From the NCBI GenBank assembly GCA_002432095.1, contig DJFQ01000053.1:1-12369 (forward strand): a stretch of DNA of 12,369 nucleotides, in the 5' to 3' direction. The first letter of the stretch is position 1. Every line of letters begins with the position of its first letter. The notes beneath the pieces are model-generated. The model worked only from the letters and a program-made list of their open reading frames with translations, made no database searches and was not told the origin of the DNA. Source of the DNA: Marinagarivorans sp. UBA5868. GTDB taxonomy: Bacteria > Pseudomonadota > Gammaproteobacteria > Pseudomonadales > Cellvibrionaceae. Position numbers and translations under genes: made by a program. This document shows positions 1 through 8,043 of the stretch, piece by piece.

Positions 1-1
1 G

Positions 2-421
2 GCGGATTCAGGAGAGATCCCGGTAAACCTTGAGCTCGCCAATATTCAGGATGTCGCCATTCAACAGGCGTCGGTGAGCGTGCTGAACTTTACCTTGCAG
101 TTCGTCACGCTTGGCGAACGCAGCGCGTTGCTCGGTCGGATCGCGGCCGGCACCGTGCCGGGCGGGGTGCTGATCCTGTCGGAAAAAATCGCTTTTGAAG
201 ATGCGGAGCACCAAGTGTTGATGACCGAACTGCACCACAACTTCAAACGTGCAAATGGCTACAGCGATCTGGAAATCGCCCAGAAGCGCACCGCCCTGGA
301 AAACGTATTGATTCCAGAAACGCTTAAAACCCACCAGTTGCGCCTACTGCAAGCGGGATTTCGTTCCGTGGACTGTTGGTTTCAGTGCTTCAATTTTGCC
401 TCCATCATCGCCTTCAAATGA
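2..421 (+). CDS. cmoA: Carboxy-S-adenosyl-L-methionine synthase CmoA (3' part; 5' end outside the window)
   Basis: The last 139 residues of CmoA are present. The family is about 247 residues long, so roughly the first 45% lies upstream of base 1. CmoA converts S-adenosylmethionine and prephenate into carboxy-SAM, the donor used by CmoB to build 5-oxyacetyl-uridine (cmo5U) at position 34 of several tRNAs. Visible family signatures are VLNFTLQF, the PGG turn followed by [21 protein letters not shown] and the terminal [14 protein letters not shown], all close to the E. coli protein. The frame is open from base 2 to the TGA at 419-421. It is followed at once by cmoB, its pathway partner, as is usual in gammaproteobacteria. 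The stop codon lies in the first copy of a 14-bp tandem duplication. Confidence 0.95.
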   Translation, partial: ADSGEIPVNLELANIQDVAIQQASVSVLNFTLQFVTLGERSALLGRIAAGTVPGGVLILSEKIAFEDAEHQVLMTELHHNFKRANGYSDLEIAQKRTALENVLIPETLKTHQLRLLQAGFRSVDCWFQCFNFASIIAFK

Positions 422-434
422 TCGCTTTCAAATG
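407..434 (+). repeat. 14-bp tandem duplication across the cmoA/cmoB junction
   Basis: Two adjacent 14-bp copies, 407-420 and 421-434, differ at one base (C412 versus T426), and the period continues for three more bases (ATC at 435-437). The first copy holds the last cmoA codons and stop. The second supplies the cmoB ATG. Without the duplication, the cmoA stop and cmoB start would form an ATGA overlap. Confidence 0.85.
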
Positions 435-1406
435 ATCAATTTCCAGCCCCTGCTTCAACAGCTCGCCACCACTAATCTCGCGCCACTGGCCAATGCCCTG
501 CCCGCCGCTCTGGCCGCAGGTTTGTCGTGCGAACGCTACGGCGACCTGCCGGCCTGGTACGCGGCAATGGAACAGCTGCCGGACATCACCCCCAGCTCTA
601 TCGACTTGGCCAATGGAGTCGTCATTGGTAGACCAAATGATGCCTCACCAACGATCATTGAAAGCCTGAATCAAACGCTGCGCGCGCTTATTCCGTGGCG
701 CAAAGGCCCATTTGATGTATTCGGAATTCATGTCGACACCGAATGGAGGTCGGACTGGAAATGGCAGCGGGTGCTGCCGCATCTGAGTCCGCTGGCGGGA
801 AGAACGGTGCTGGACGTGGGCTGCGGCAACGGCTACCACTGTTTGCGCATGTACGGTGCTGGTGCGGGCAGAGTAATCGGCATCGATCCTTCGCCGCGGT
901 TTGTCGTGCAATTTTACATGTTGAAGAAATACCTGGGCGATATCCCTGTTGATGTGTTGCCAGTGGGCATTGAGGCGCTGCCGCCGTTATTGGAAGCCTT
1001 TGACACTACGTTTTCCATGGGAGTTTTTTACCACCGTCGATCGCCGATGGATCATTTGCGGGAACTGCGTGACACGCTGCGTCCTGGAGGGGAGCTGGTG
1101 CTGGAAACATTGGTGATCGAGGGTGGCCCCGGCCAAGTGCTGGTACCGGAGGGGCGCTACGCCATGATGAACAACGTATGGTTTTTACCGTCCGCGCCTA
1201 CCCTGCTGATTTGGTTGCGCAAATGCGGGTTTACCGATGTCCGTTTGGTGGACGAATGCACCACGACGGTTGCCGAGCAACACAGTACGGATTGGATGCG
1301 TTTTCACTCCCTGCCGGAGTTTCTCGACCCAAACGATTCCAGCCTCACCGCGGAAGGCCATCCGGCGCCGCGCCGCGCGGTCTTCATTGCCCGAAAGCCC
1401 ACCTGA
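432..1406 (+). CDS. cmoB: tRNA U34 carboxymethyltransferase CmoB
   Basis: CmoB transfers the carboxymethyl group of carboxy-SAM to 5-hydroxyuridine at tRNA position 34, completing cmo5U. The 324-residue product matches the usual length (323 in E. coli). Class I methyltransferase motif I (LDVGCGNGYH) is at residues 127-136 and is preceded by PWRKGPF (88-94) and DTEWRSDWKW (102-111). Residues K91, Y200 and R315, which contact carboxy-SAM or substrate in the E. coli enzyme, fall at the same numbers here. The ATG at 432 is chosen because MINFQ aligns with the E. coli MIDF start; an in-frame ATG at 396 would only add a read-through of the cmoA tail. The start lies 10 bases after the cmoA stop and has no clear Shine-Dalgarno sequence, which suggests translational coupling. 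Confidence 0.96.
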   Translation: MINFQPLLQQLATTNLAPLANALPAALAAGLSCERYGDLPAWYAAMEQLPDITPSSIDLANGVVIGRPNDASPTIIESLNQTLRALIPWRKGPFDVFGIHVDTEWRSDWKWQRVLPHLSPLAGRTVLDVGCGNGYHCLRMYGAGAGRVIGIDPSPRFVVQFYMLKKYLGDIPVDVLPVGIEALPPLLEAFDTTFSMGVFYHRRSPMDHLRELRDTLRPGGELVLETLVIEGGPGQVLVPEGRYAMMNNVWFLPSAPTLLIWLRKCGFTDVRLVDECTTTVAEQHSTDWMRFHSLPEFLDPNDSSLTAEGHPAPRRAVFIARKPT

Positions 1407-1427
1407 CACCAACGAGGACCGCAGTTG

Positions 1428-3155
1428 ATGGAACATCTAAACTCCAGCCTGCGGGTGCAATTCTCCCAACACAGTACAGCGGGCATCAAACCTGACAATC
1501 AGGACACTGTTGGCGCGCGCATTCCCGACGGCACGCTGTTGACCCACAAAGGTATCGCCATGGTGGTGGCCGATGGTGTCAGCAGCAGTTTCGCCGCAAA
1601 GCAGGCAAGTCAGGCGGCGGTTACCGGTTTTCTCTCAGACTATTACGCGACACCTGAAACCTGGCGCACCCAAACCTCTGCAGCGCGGGTGATCCAAGCG
1701 CTCAATCGCCACCTATGGGCGCTCGGCCGCAACAGCGTCCGTCAGGAAGGTCACTTGACGACTTTTTCTGCGCTTATTCTCAAAGCTGACACCGGGTTTA
1801 CTTTCCATGTAGGCGACAGCCGAATCTACCGAGCACGCAATGGGACGGTGGAACGCCTCACCCGTGATCACAGCCAGCGCGTTGATCGTAAAACCACTTA
1901 CCTGACTCGCGCTCTGGGTGCTGACCCTACCCTGGAAATCGACATGGACAGTTTCGAGCTCGAGGCTGGCGACCTGTTCCTGCTCACCACCGATGGCGTT
2001 CACGATGTTTTGAATGATCGGGAAATTTGGACATTTGTTGAGGCCTTGGCCCAGGAACCGGACCGATTGGCTCGACAACTCATCGACGCAGCCATGGACC
2101 ACGGCAGCAAGGACAATCTCAGTGTGCAGATCTGCCGCATTGATGCCAAAGGCACCATCTGCCAGGAAGACTCCATCAAAGCCTTGGCGCAACTGCCATT
2201 TCCACCGGTGCTGGACGTCGGTCAGTGCTTGGACGGACTCACTGTCAGGCAAATTCTCCACGAATCCGAGCGCAGCCAGATCTATAAAGTCGAGACCGAA
2301 GATGGCCGGTTGCTGGCGATGAAAACGCCCTCCCCTCGCTATCTGGATGACCCGGCCTATATTGAGCGCTTTGTACAAGAGAGCTGGATCGGCAGCCGGA
2401 TCAGCAGTCCCCAGGTGGTGCGGGTGGTGGAAACCACAAGGGCGCGCAGCTGCTTGTATTACCTAACGGAGTACATCAGCGGGCCGACCCTGGCTGAGCT
2501 TATCCGTCAGCGAGCGCCTTTTGCCATTGCCGATTCGTTGGAAATAGTGGAACAAATTATTCGCGGGGTGCGGGCAATGCATCGCCGGGAAACTCTGCAT
2601 CAGGATCTGAAGCCGGCCAATATCATCATGGGTAAGAACGGTGCCGTCATTGTGGATTTCGGCTCCTGCGCGGTCGCGGGGCTGGCGGAAGTCAACGCGC
2701 CTTTTGTTCGCGACAAAGTTCTCGGCACTTTGGAATATTCTGCACCCGAACACCGTAGCGGCGGTAAAGCCGGCCCAGCGGCCGATCAATTTTCGCTGGG
2801 AGTCATTGTTTACGAAATGCTGACCGGGAAAAAGCCCTACGGAGACCGCTACGCTACCGCTGCCAATCCGAAGGCGTTGCATGCACTTGCGTATATTCCC
2901 GCAACGCGAATCAACCCTCTGGTGCCGGTGTGGATGGACAAAGCCATCGAAAAATCCGTCAGCCTGTCACCGCTGCGGCGTTATGAGGCTTTATCGGAAT
3001 GGCTGACAGATCTCCAGCGACCCAACCCTGGATGGTTAAGCCTGCGAGAACAACCCTGGATTGAGAGAGACCCGCTGCGGTTCTGGAAGACCTGCGCAGC
3101 GGTGGGATGGGCGGTGAGTTTGTTGTTGCTGGTTTTAATGTTTAAGGGCAATTAA
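1428..3155 (+). CDS. Bifunctional PP2C-type protein phosphatase / Ser-Thr protein kinase, membrane-anchored
   Basis: The 575-residue protein joins two opposing signalling activities. Residues about 5-240 form a PP2C phosphatase with the metal-binding acidic motifs NQD (D26), ADG (D49), GDSR (D130), TDG (D189) and KDN (D229). Residues about 268-530 form a Hanks-type kinase: LLAMK with K299, HQDLKPAN at 391-398 (catalytic D393), DFG at 410-412 and APE at 439-441. The HRD arginine is Gln, making it a non-RD kinase, and the glycine-rich loop is replaced by HESERSQ (278-284). A hydrophobic stretch at 557-572 suggests a C-terminal membrane anchor with both catalytic domains in the cytoplasm. The ATG at 1428 is preferred over an in-frame TTG at 1425, with GAGGA at 1414-1418 as ribosome binding site. 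It starts 21 bases after cmoB, probably in the same transcript. Relatives in Pseudomonas are, as I recall, linked to nitrate assimilation genes; none are seen here. The substrate is unknown. Confidence 0.9.
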   Translation: MEHLNSSLRVQFSQHSTAGIKPDNQDTVGARIPDGTLLTHKGIAMVVADGVSSSFAAKQASQAAVTGFLSDYYATPETWRTQTSAARVIQALNRHLWALGRNSVRQEGHLTTFSALILKADTGFTFHVGDSRIYRARNGTVERLTRDHSQRVDRKTTYLTRALGADPTLEIDMDSFELEAGDLFLLTTDGVHDVLNDREIWTFVEALAQEPDRLARQLIDAAMDHGSKDNLSVQICRIDAKGTICQEDSIKALAQLPFPPVLDVGQCLDGLTVRQILHESERSQIYKVETEDGRLLAMKTPSPRYLDDPAYIERFVQESWIGSRISSPQVVRVVETTRARSCLYYLTEYISGPTLAELIRQRAPFAIADSLEIVEQIIRGVRAMHRRETLHQDLKPANIIMGKNGAVIVDFGSCAVAGLAEVNAPFVRDKVLGTLEYSAPEHRSGGKAGPAADQFSLGVIVYEMLTGKKPYGDRYATAANPKALHALAYIPATRINPLVPVWMDKAIEKSVSLSPLRRYEALSEWLTDLQRPNPGWLSLREQPWIERDPLRFWKTCAAVGWAVSLLLLVLMFKGN

Positions 3156-3179
3156 CTATTAACTATTAACTATTAACCA
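3152..3179 (+). repeat. Four tandem copies of a 7-bp unit (TTAACTA)
   Basis: The heptamer TTAACTA is repeated at 3152, 3159, 3166 and 3173, the last copy reading TTAACCA. The first copy contains the TAA stop of the kinase gene. It looks like a slippage-prone short tandem repeat in the space between two convergent genes; no function is visible. Confidence 0.85.
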
Positions 3180-3190
3180 TATTGGCGCGT

Positions 3191-3217
3191 GCTACGGCGA
3201 GAAAAATCCTCACCAGC
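3191..3217. terminator. Possible hairpin between convergent genes, not a classic intrinsic terminator
   Basis: In the 83-bp gap between the convergent kinase and rfbB genes, GCT-AC-GGCGAG (3191-3201) faces CTCACC-AGC (3209-3217) across a 7-base loop. Read on the minus strand the stem pairs fully, with one U-G wobble and a 2-base bulge. No T-run follows on either strand, so factor-independent termination is doubtful. It may only mark or protect a 3' end. Confidence 0.25.
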
Positions 3218-3238
3218 AGCATCCAACCACGATAAACC

Positions 3239-4339
3239 TCACGAATATTGACTGGTCACCCAATCTTTATAGGATCCATCCATAACCGCTCGCCACCAGG
3301 CATCATTTTCCAAATACCAACGCACGGTTTTGCGAATCCCTGTTTCGAACGATTCGTAAGGCTTGTAGCCTAATTCGGCGCCCGTTTTGCTGGCATCAAT
3401 GGCGTAACGGCGATCATGCCCTGGGCGATCTTTAACGTAGGTGATCAGGCTCTCGGTATTTCCCGCGATTGCCGCAGCGGCCGCCGGATATTTCTCCGCC
3501 CAACGCGGATCACTGGCAAATTCTTCCTCCAGCAATTGGCCGATTAACTTCACTATGTCGATATTCGCCCATTCATTGTGGCCACCGATATTGTAATTCT
3601 CCCCCACGACGCCCTTTTGCAACACCAGATCAATGCCGCGCGCGTGATCCTCCACGTAAAGCCAGTCGCGAATCTGCAAACCATCTCCGTAAACGGGCAA
3701 CTTTTTATCGTGCAAAATATTGGTGATCACCAATGGAATAAGTTTTTCCGGGAAGTGAAAAGGTCCGTAATTATTAGAGCAATTGCTGGTTGTCACCTGC
3801 AGCCCGTAGGTGTGGTGATAGGCACGTACCAAATGATCCGATGCGGCCTTGCTGGCGGAATAAGGTGAGTTGGGCGCGTAAGGCGTGTTCTCAGTGAAAG
3901 CGGGGTCGTTAGGCCCCAAAGTGCCATACACCTCGTCGGTCGACACATGGTGAAAACGATGGGGTTTCACCGACGTGCCATCCAGCCAGATTTTTTTCGC
4001 CGCTTTTAAAAGGCTGTAAGTGCCCATGATATTGGTTTGAATAAAGGCGTCCGGTCCTAGAATTGAGCGGTCGACATGAGATTCCGCCGCGAAATGCACC
4101 AGCGTATCCACCGCTTCCTCGCGAAGCAGCTTTTCCACCAAATCCGTGTCGATAATGTCGCCTTGTACAAATGTGAGCTGAGCATTGTCCGCCACACCAT
4201 CAAGATTTGCACGATTGCCAGCGTAAGTTAATGCATCCAGCACAATCACCCGATCTTCGGGGTGATTGTGCAACCAATAATGAACAAAGTTGGCGCCGAT
4301 AAAACCGGAACCACCGGTAACTAATAATGTTTTAGCCAT
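3239..4339 (-). CDS. rfbB: dTDP-glucose 4,6-dehydratase (RmlB/RfbB)
   Basis: This enzyme performs the second step of dTDP-L-rhamnose synthesis, turning dTDP-glucose into dTDP-4-keto-6-deoxyglucose with bound NAD. The 366-residue product is an extended short-chain dehydrogenase. The Rossmann motif TGGSGFIG is at 8-15, AAESHVDRSI at 84-93, the STDEVYG triad region (T134, D135, E136) at 133-139, and YSASK (Y160, K164) at 160-164. NCSNNYGPFHFPEKLIPL and RPGHDRRYAID are hallmarks that separate RmlB from other epimerases. It begins 42 bases after ugd on the same strand and is the last gene of the sugar-nucleotide operon. Its position is unusual, since rfbB often comes first. It ends facing the kinase gene. 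Confidence 0.96.
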   Translation of the reverse strand: MAKTLLVTGGSGFIGANFVHYWLHNHPEDRVIVLDALTYAGNRANLDGVADNAQLTFVQGDIIDTDLVEKLLREEAVDTLVHFAAESHVDRSILGPDAFIQTNIMGTYSLLKAAKKIWLDGTSVKPHRFHHVSTDEVYGTLGPNDPAFTENTPYAPNSPYSASKAASDHLVRAYHHTYGLQVTTSNCSNNYGPFHFPEKLIPLVITNILHDKKLPVYGDGLQIRDWLYVEDHARGIDLVLQKGVVGENYNIGGHNEWANIDIVKLIGQLLEEEFASDPRWAEKYPAAAAAIAGNTESLITYVKDRPGHDRRYAIDASKTGAELGYKPYESFETGIRKTVRWYLENDAWWRAVMDGSYKDWVTSQYS

Positions 4340-4381
4340 TGTTATGCACTCATATCTAAAAAAATCGCCGCTTCGTTCCCA

Positions 4382-5548
4382 TCAATCACTGTTGAACAGA
4401 TCGCGGGTATACACCTTGTCGGCAATGTCTTTAATTTCATCCACCATGCGATTCGCGATCACGACGTCACAACGGCTTTTAAATTCATTCAGGTCGTTGA
4501 CTACCGGGGAGTTAAAGAAGGTCTCCTCCGTCAATACGGGTTCATACACCACAACAGGAATACCTTTGGCTTTGATGCGCTTCATCACACCTTGGATTGA
4601 CGAGGCACGATAATTATCGGACCCGGCTTTCATAATCAGGCGGTAAATACCAACGCATTTTGGTTTACGACGCAGCACAGACTCGGCAATATAATCCTTA
4701 CGTGTGCTGTTGGCGTCGACGATTGCACGAATCAGGTTGTTGGGTACTTCGTGATAATTGGCAAGCAATTGTTTGGTATCTTTTGGCAAACAATAACCAC
4801 CATAGCCAAAGGACGGATTGTTGTAATAATTCCCGATGCGTGGATCCAGGCAGACGCCGTCAATAATCTGCTTGGAATTAAGCCCATGGGATTCGGCGTA
4901 AGTATCCAACTCATTAAAAAACGCGACACGCATCGCCAGGAAGGTATTGGAAAACAACTTGATCGCTTCCGCTTCGGTCGAGTCGGTAAACAACACCGGA
5001 ATGTCTTTTTTGATCGCGCCTTCCTTCAGCAGTCCCGCAAATTTTTCGGCGCGCTCCGAGCGCTCACCCACAATAATCCGGGAAGGATACAAGTTGTCAT
5101 ACAGCGCTTTTCCTTCACGTAAAAATTCAGGAGAAAAAATCACCTGGCTTGTGCCGATGGAGTCCTTAACGCTTTGTACAAAGCCGACCGGGATTGTGGA
5201 CTTCACGATCATTACCGCCTGCGGGTTTATCGCGGTCACATCTTTGATCACAGCTTCAACCGACCGAGTATTGAAATAATTTGACACCGGGTCGTAGTCG
5301 GTAGGAGTGGCGATCACAACAAACTGCGCGCCCTCGTAGGCTTCTTTTTTGTCTAAAGTCGCTCGTAGATTTAACGATTTGTTGGCGAGAAAATCCTCAA
5401 TTTCACTGTCGACGATGGGCGACTTGCGCGCATTGATCATCTCCACTTTTTCCGGCACCAGGTCCAGCGCCACCACCTCGTGGTTCTGAGCGAACAACAC
5501 CGCATTGGACAGACCCACATACCCTGTACCCACTACCGCTATTTTCAT
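4382..5548 (-). CDS. ugd: UDP-glucose 6-dehydrogenase
   Basis: Ugd oxidises UDP-glucose twice with NAD to UDP-glucuronate, the substrate of the epimerase encoded just upstream. The 388-residue product has the same length as E. coli Ugd and matches it throughout. It has the N-terminal Rossmann motif GTGYVG (7-12), TPTDYDP (81-87), the STIPVG loop (117-122), [15 protein letters not shown] (139-153), [11 protein letters not shown] with K197 and N201, and the catalytic loop [13 protein letters not shown] with Cys253. The ATG at 5548 is chosen because [12 protein letters not shown] matches the family start and GGGAG lies just upstream. An in-frame ATG at 5641 would add 31 residues unlike any family member and run into the preceding gene. 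It starts 65 bases after the epimerase gene ends. Confidence 0.96.
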   Translation of the reverse strand: MKIAVVGTGYVGLSNAVLFAQNHEVVALDLVPEKVEMINARKSPIVDSEIEDFLANKSLNLRATLDKKEAYEGAQFVVIATPTDYDPVSNYFNTRSVEAVIKDVTAINPQAVMIVKSTIPVGFVQSVKDSIGTSQVIFSPEFLREGKALYDNLYPSRIIVGERSERAEKFAGLLKEGAIKKDIPVLFTDSTEAEAIKLFSNTFLAMRVAFFNELDTYAESHGLNSKQIIDGVCLDPRIGNYYNNPSFGYGGYCLPKDTKQLLANYHEVPNNLIRAIVDANSTRKDYIAESVLRRKPKCVGIYRLIMKAGSDNYRASSIQGVMKRIKAKGIPVVVYEPVLTEETFFNSPVVNDLNEFKSRCDVVIANRMVDEIKDIADKVYTRDLFNSD

Positions 5549-5613
5549 CTTTGCTCCCAAGTTTGCGTCAAATTTCTCACCAGGTTCACCATTACCGGGA
5601 ACCGCTGTGTTTT

Positions 5614-6627
5614 TCAGATTTGATAAAAGTCCCGATACCATTCCACAAACCGGGCAACGCCATCTGCAACACCTACCCCGGGCTGGTAACCGGCAGCTTT
5701 GTAAAGGTTGCGGGTATCCGCATAAGTGGCGTAAACATCACCGGGCTGCATAGGCATAAAGTTTTTTTCCGCCGTTTTACCCAGGGCGTTTTCCAATGCT
5801 GCAACAAAATCCATCAACTTCACCGGCTGACCATTGCCAATATTATAAATTCTATAAGGTGCGCTACTGTCTCCTGGCGAACCTGACTCCACAGTCCAGT
5901 CGGGATCTCCCGATGGTATAACGTCCTGAATGCGCAATATGCCTTCGACAATATCGTCGATATAGGTGAAATCCCGACTCAGATCGCCATTGTTGTAGAT
6001 GTCGATCGGGCGTCCTTCCAGAATCGCTTTGGTGAACTTGAACAGCGCCATATCCGGCCGCCCCCAAGGGCCATAAACGGTAAAAAAGCGCAGGCCGGTG
6101 GTGGGTATATCGTAGAGATGCGAATAGGTGTGTGACATTAACTCATTGGCTTTTTTTGTCGCCGCGTAGAGCGACACCGGGTGATCCACAGAATCCTCTG
6201 TGGAAAACGGCATTTTTTTGTTCATGCCATAAACGGAGCTGCTGGATGCATACACCAAGTGCTCCACTTTATGGTGGCGACAGCCCTCAAGAATGGTCAT
6301 ATGCCCCAGCAAATTGCTGTCGACATATGTTAGTGGATTGTCGAGCGAATAACGCACTCCTGCCTGGGCGGCTAAATGAATCACACGGTCAAATTTTTCG
6401 GCCGCAAATAATTTAGCAATGCCCTCGCGATCTGCCAGATCCATATGCACGAAGCGGAAATTATTTTCGCCCTGGAGCAACGCAAGGCGAGCCTCTTTCA
6501 GAGACACATCGTAATAATCGTTGAGATTATCCAGACCAATTACCCGATGACCCTGCTGACAGAGTCTTTGCGCGACAAAAAAACCAATAAAGCCTGCGGC
6601 GCCAGTAACAAGATATGTTTTACTCAT
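5614..6627 (-). CDS. UDP-glucuronate 4-epimerase (NAD-dependent epimerase/dehydratase)
   Basis: The protein is predicted to interconvert UDP-glucuronate and UDP-galacturonate, feeding galacturonate into a capsule, exopolysaccharide or LPS. The 337-residue product is an extended short-chain dehydrogenase. TGAAGFIG at 8-15 binds [18 protein letters not shown] (84-98) is characteristic of the UDP-glucuronate 4-epimerase subgroup, ASSSSVYG is at 127-134, YAATK (Y154, K158) is catalytic, and [15 protein letters not shown] (181-195) is again typical of this subgroup. Its location directly before ugd, which makes the substrate, supports the call. The ATG at 6627 overlaps the rfbD stop by four bases (ATGA), indicating coupled translation. 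A related specificity such as UDP-N-acetylhexosamine is less likely but cannot be excluded by eye. Confidence 0.88.
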   Translation of the reverse strand: MSKTYLVTGAAGFIGFFVAQRLCQQGHRVIGLDNLNDYYDVSLKEARLALLQGENNFRFVHMDLADREGIAKLFAAEKFDRVIHLAAQAGVRYSLDNPLTYVDSNLLGHMTILEGCRHHKVEHLVYASSSSVYGMNKKMPFSTEDSVDHPVSLYAATKKANELMSHTYSHLYDIPTTGLRFFTVYGPWGRPDMALFKFTKAILEGRPIDIYNNGDLSRDFTYIDDIVEGILRIQDVIPSGDPDWTVESGSPGDSSAPYRIYNIGNGQPVKLMDFVAALENALGKTAEKNFMPMQPGDVYATYADTRNLYKAAGYQPGVGVADGVARFVEWYRDFYQI

Positions 6628-7487
6628 TTCAATTCATCCATCATTTTGGCCAACTGGCTCCGCCAGTGAACGGTTTTGATACCCGCCGCTTCTTCCGCCG
6701 TGCTTTTGTTCAGTACGGAATATTTTGGTCGACAGGCGGGAACGGGGTAAGCTTCGGTGGGGATAGGGTTGATCGGTATGGTTTTGTCGAGCAGACCTTT
6801 TTCGTACCCGAGCTCCTGGATTGCTACGGCAAAGTCGTACCAGGATGCCACGCCGGCATCACTCCAATGAAAAACACCACTGACTTCTGGTTTCGCTGCT
6901 ATCGCCCAGAGCCAATCCGCCAGACCCTTGGCCCAGGTTGGGCTGCCGATTTGATCGGCAACAACGCCAATCTGCGGCTTTTCTTTAGCCAAGCGCAAAA
7001 TGGTTTTGACGAAGTTGTTCCCATTGGAGGAATAAACCCAAGACGTACGCACTACCACCGAGGATTCGGGCAAGAACTGCGCAACCAGCTGCTCTCCCGC
7101 ATATTTGGAGGCGCCGTAAACGCTCAATGGATTGGCAATTGCGTGCGGGCGATAAGGCTCGTAATTTTTGCCGTCGAAAATAAAATCTGTCGATATGTGC
7201 AGTAACCGGACACCCTGTTGAGCACAACAAGACGCTAAATTGCGAACTCCACTTTCGTTTACTGCATAGGCCGTTGCGCTGTCGATTTCTGCTTTATCCA
7301 CCGCCGTGTAAGCCGCGCAGTTAATGACCACTTCTGGTTTATGACGAACAATCTGGTCACACACCTGATCCATCGAACGGATATCCAACTCGGAATGCGC
7401 CAGCAGACTCACCTGCCAACCCACCGGAATGGAACGGCCCAACTCCCACGCCAGCTGGCCATTCTTACCAACGATCAAAATACGCAT
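6624..7487 (-). CDS. rfbD: dTDP-4-dehydrorhamnose reductase (RmlD/RfbD)
   Basis: RmlD performs the last step, reducing dTDP-4-keto-L-rhamnose to dTDP-L-rhamnose with NAD(P)H. The 287-residue product has the short N-terminal nucleotide motif GKNGQLAWEL (7-16), INCAAYTAVDKAE (55-67), STDFIFDG (99-106), and the catalytic YGASK (Y124, K128), followed by GE. RTSWVYS (147-153) and GNNFVKT are also family signatures. The ATG at 7487 is chosen because MRILIVGKNGQL matches the family start. A Shine-Dalgarno GAGG overlaps the rfbC stop, and the start is 7 bases after that stop. An in-frame upstream ATG at 7565 would overlap rfbC by over 70 bases and is rejected. Confidence 0.95.
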   Translation of the reverse strand: MRILIVGKNGQLAWELGRSIPVGWQVSLLAHSELDIRSMDQVCDQIVRHKPEVVINCAAYTAVDKAEIDSATAYAVNESGVRNLASCCAQQGVRLLHISTDFIFDGKNYEPYRPHAIANPLSVYGASKYAGEQLVAQFLPESSVVVRTSWVYSSNGNNFVKTILRLAKEKPQIGVVADQIGSPTWAKGLADWLWAIAAKPEVSGVFHWSDAGVASWYDFAVAIQELGYEKGLLDKTIPINPIPTEAYPVPACRPKYSVLNKSTAEEAAGIKTVHWRSQLAKMMDELK

Positions 7488-7494
7488 GGGAGCC

Positions 7495-8043
7495 TCAGCT
7501 GAATTTTGGTGCCTGGGCGAACGCCAGGCCATTGAGATCTTTTGCCGATAATTTAGGAGTTGCACCGTTTACCAATGGCCAATCGATGCCTACCGAAGGG
7601 TCGTCCCAAAGCAGGGAAGCCTCGGATTGAGGGTGATAATAATCCGTGCACTTATAAACAAACTCTGCTGATTCAGTGAGCACATAAAAACCGTGCGCAA
7701 ATCCTTCCGGCACCCACAGCTGACGCTTGTTTTCTGCTGACAACTCTACGCCGACCCAATGACCGAAGGTGGGTGACGACCGTCGCATATCCACGGCCAC
7801 ATCAAATACCGCTCCTGCGACAACGCGCACGAGCTTTCCCTGAGTGTGTTCGAGTTGGTAGTGCAGACCACGTAAAATTCCCTGCGCGGATTTACTGTGA
7901 TTATCCTGAACAAACGGCTTCGCCCCTGTTTGCTGCACAAACTCATCGGCGCGGAATGTTTCCATAAAAAAACCGCGTTCGTCACCGAATACGGCTGGTT
8001 CCAGAATTTTGACATCTGGAATTTCAGTTTCGATAAATTTCAT
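7495..8043 (-). CDS. rfbC: dTDP-4-dehydrorhamnose 3,5-epimerase (RmlC/RfbC)
   Basis: RmlC is a cupin-fold epimerase that inverts C3 and C5 of dTDP-4-keto-6-deoxyglucose, the third step towards dTDP-L-rhamnose. At 182 residues it has the normal length. Visible hallmarks are FGDERGFFMETF (19-30), QDNHSKS followed by GILRGLHYQ with catalytic His61, GAVFDVAVDMR (77-87), WVPEGFAHGFYVL (110-122), and YKCTDYYHP (130-138); Asp168 lies in SAKD. Its ATG shares one base with the rfbA stop (TAATG), so the two genes are translationally coupled. rfbD begins 7 bases downstream. Confidence 0.96.
   Translation of the reverse strand: MKFIETEIPDVKILEPAVFGDERGFFMETFRADEFVQQTGAKPFVQDNHSKSAQGILRGLHYQLEHTQGKLVRVVAGAVFDVAVDMRRSSPTFGHWVGVELSAENKRQLWVPEGFAHGFYVLTESAEFVYKCTDYYHPQSEASLLWDDPSVGIDWPLVNGATPKLSAKDLNGLAFAQAPKFS

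Noticed and set aside
1713..2378. 221-codon open frame on the minus strand inside the phosphatase-kinase gene
   Set aside because: It is a mirror of a well-supported coding gene; its product shows no family features and no ribosome binding context.
4340..4381. T-run between ugd and rfbB as an intrinsic terminator
   Set aside because: Seven T's follow a GC-rich stretch, but no stem can be formed from the preceding bases, and the genes belong to linked pathways.
5549..5641. Extended N-terminus for Ugd from an ATG at 5641
   Set aside because: The extra 31 residues have no family match and overlap the epimerase 3' end; the ATG at 5548 has GGGAG upstream and gives the exact E. coli length.
7488..7565. 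Extended N-terminus for RfbD from an ATG at 7565
   Set aside because: It would overlap rfbC by over 70 bases and precede the family start MRILIVGKNG, which has its own ribosome binding site.
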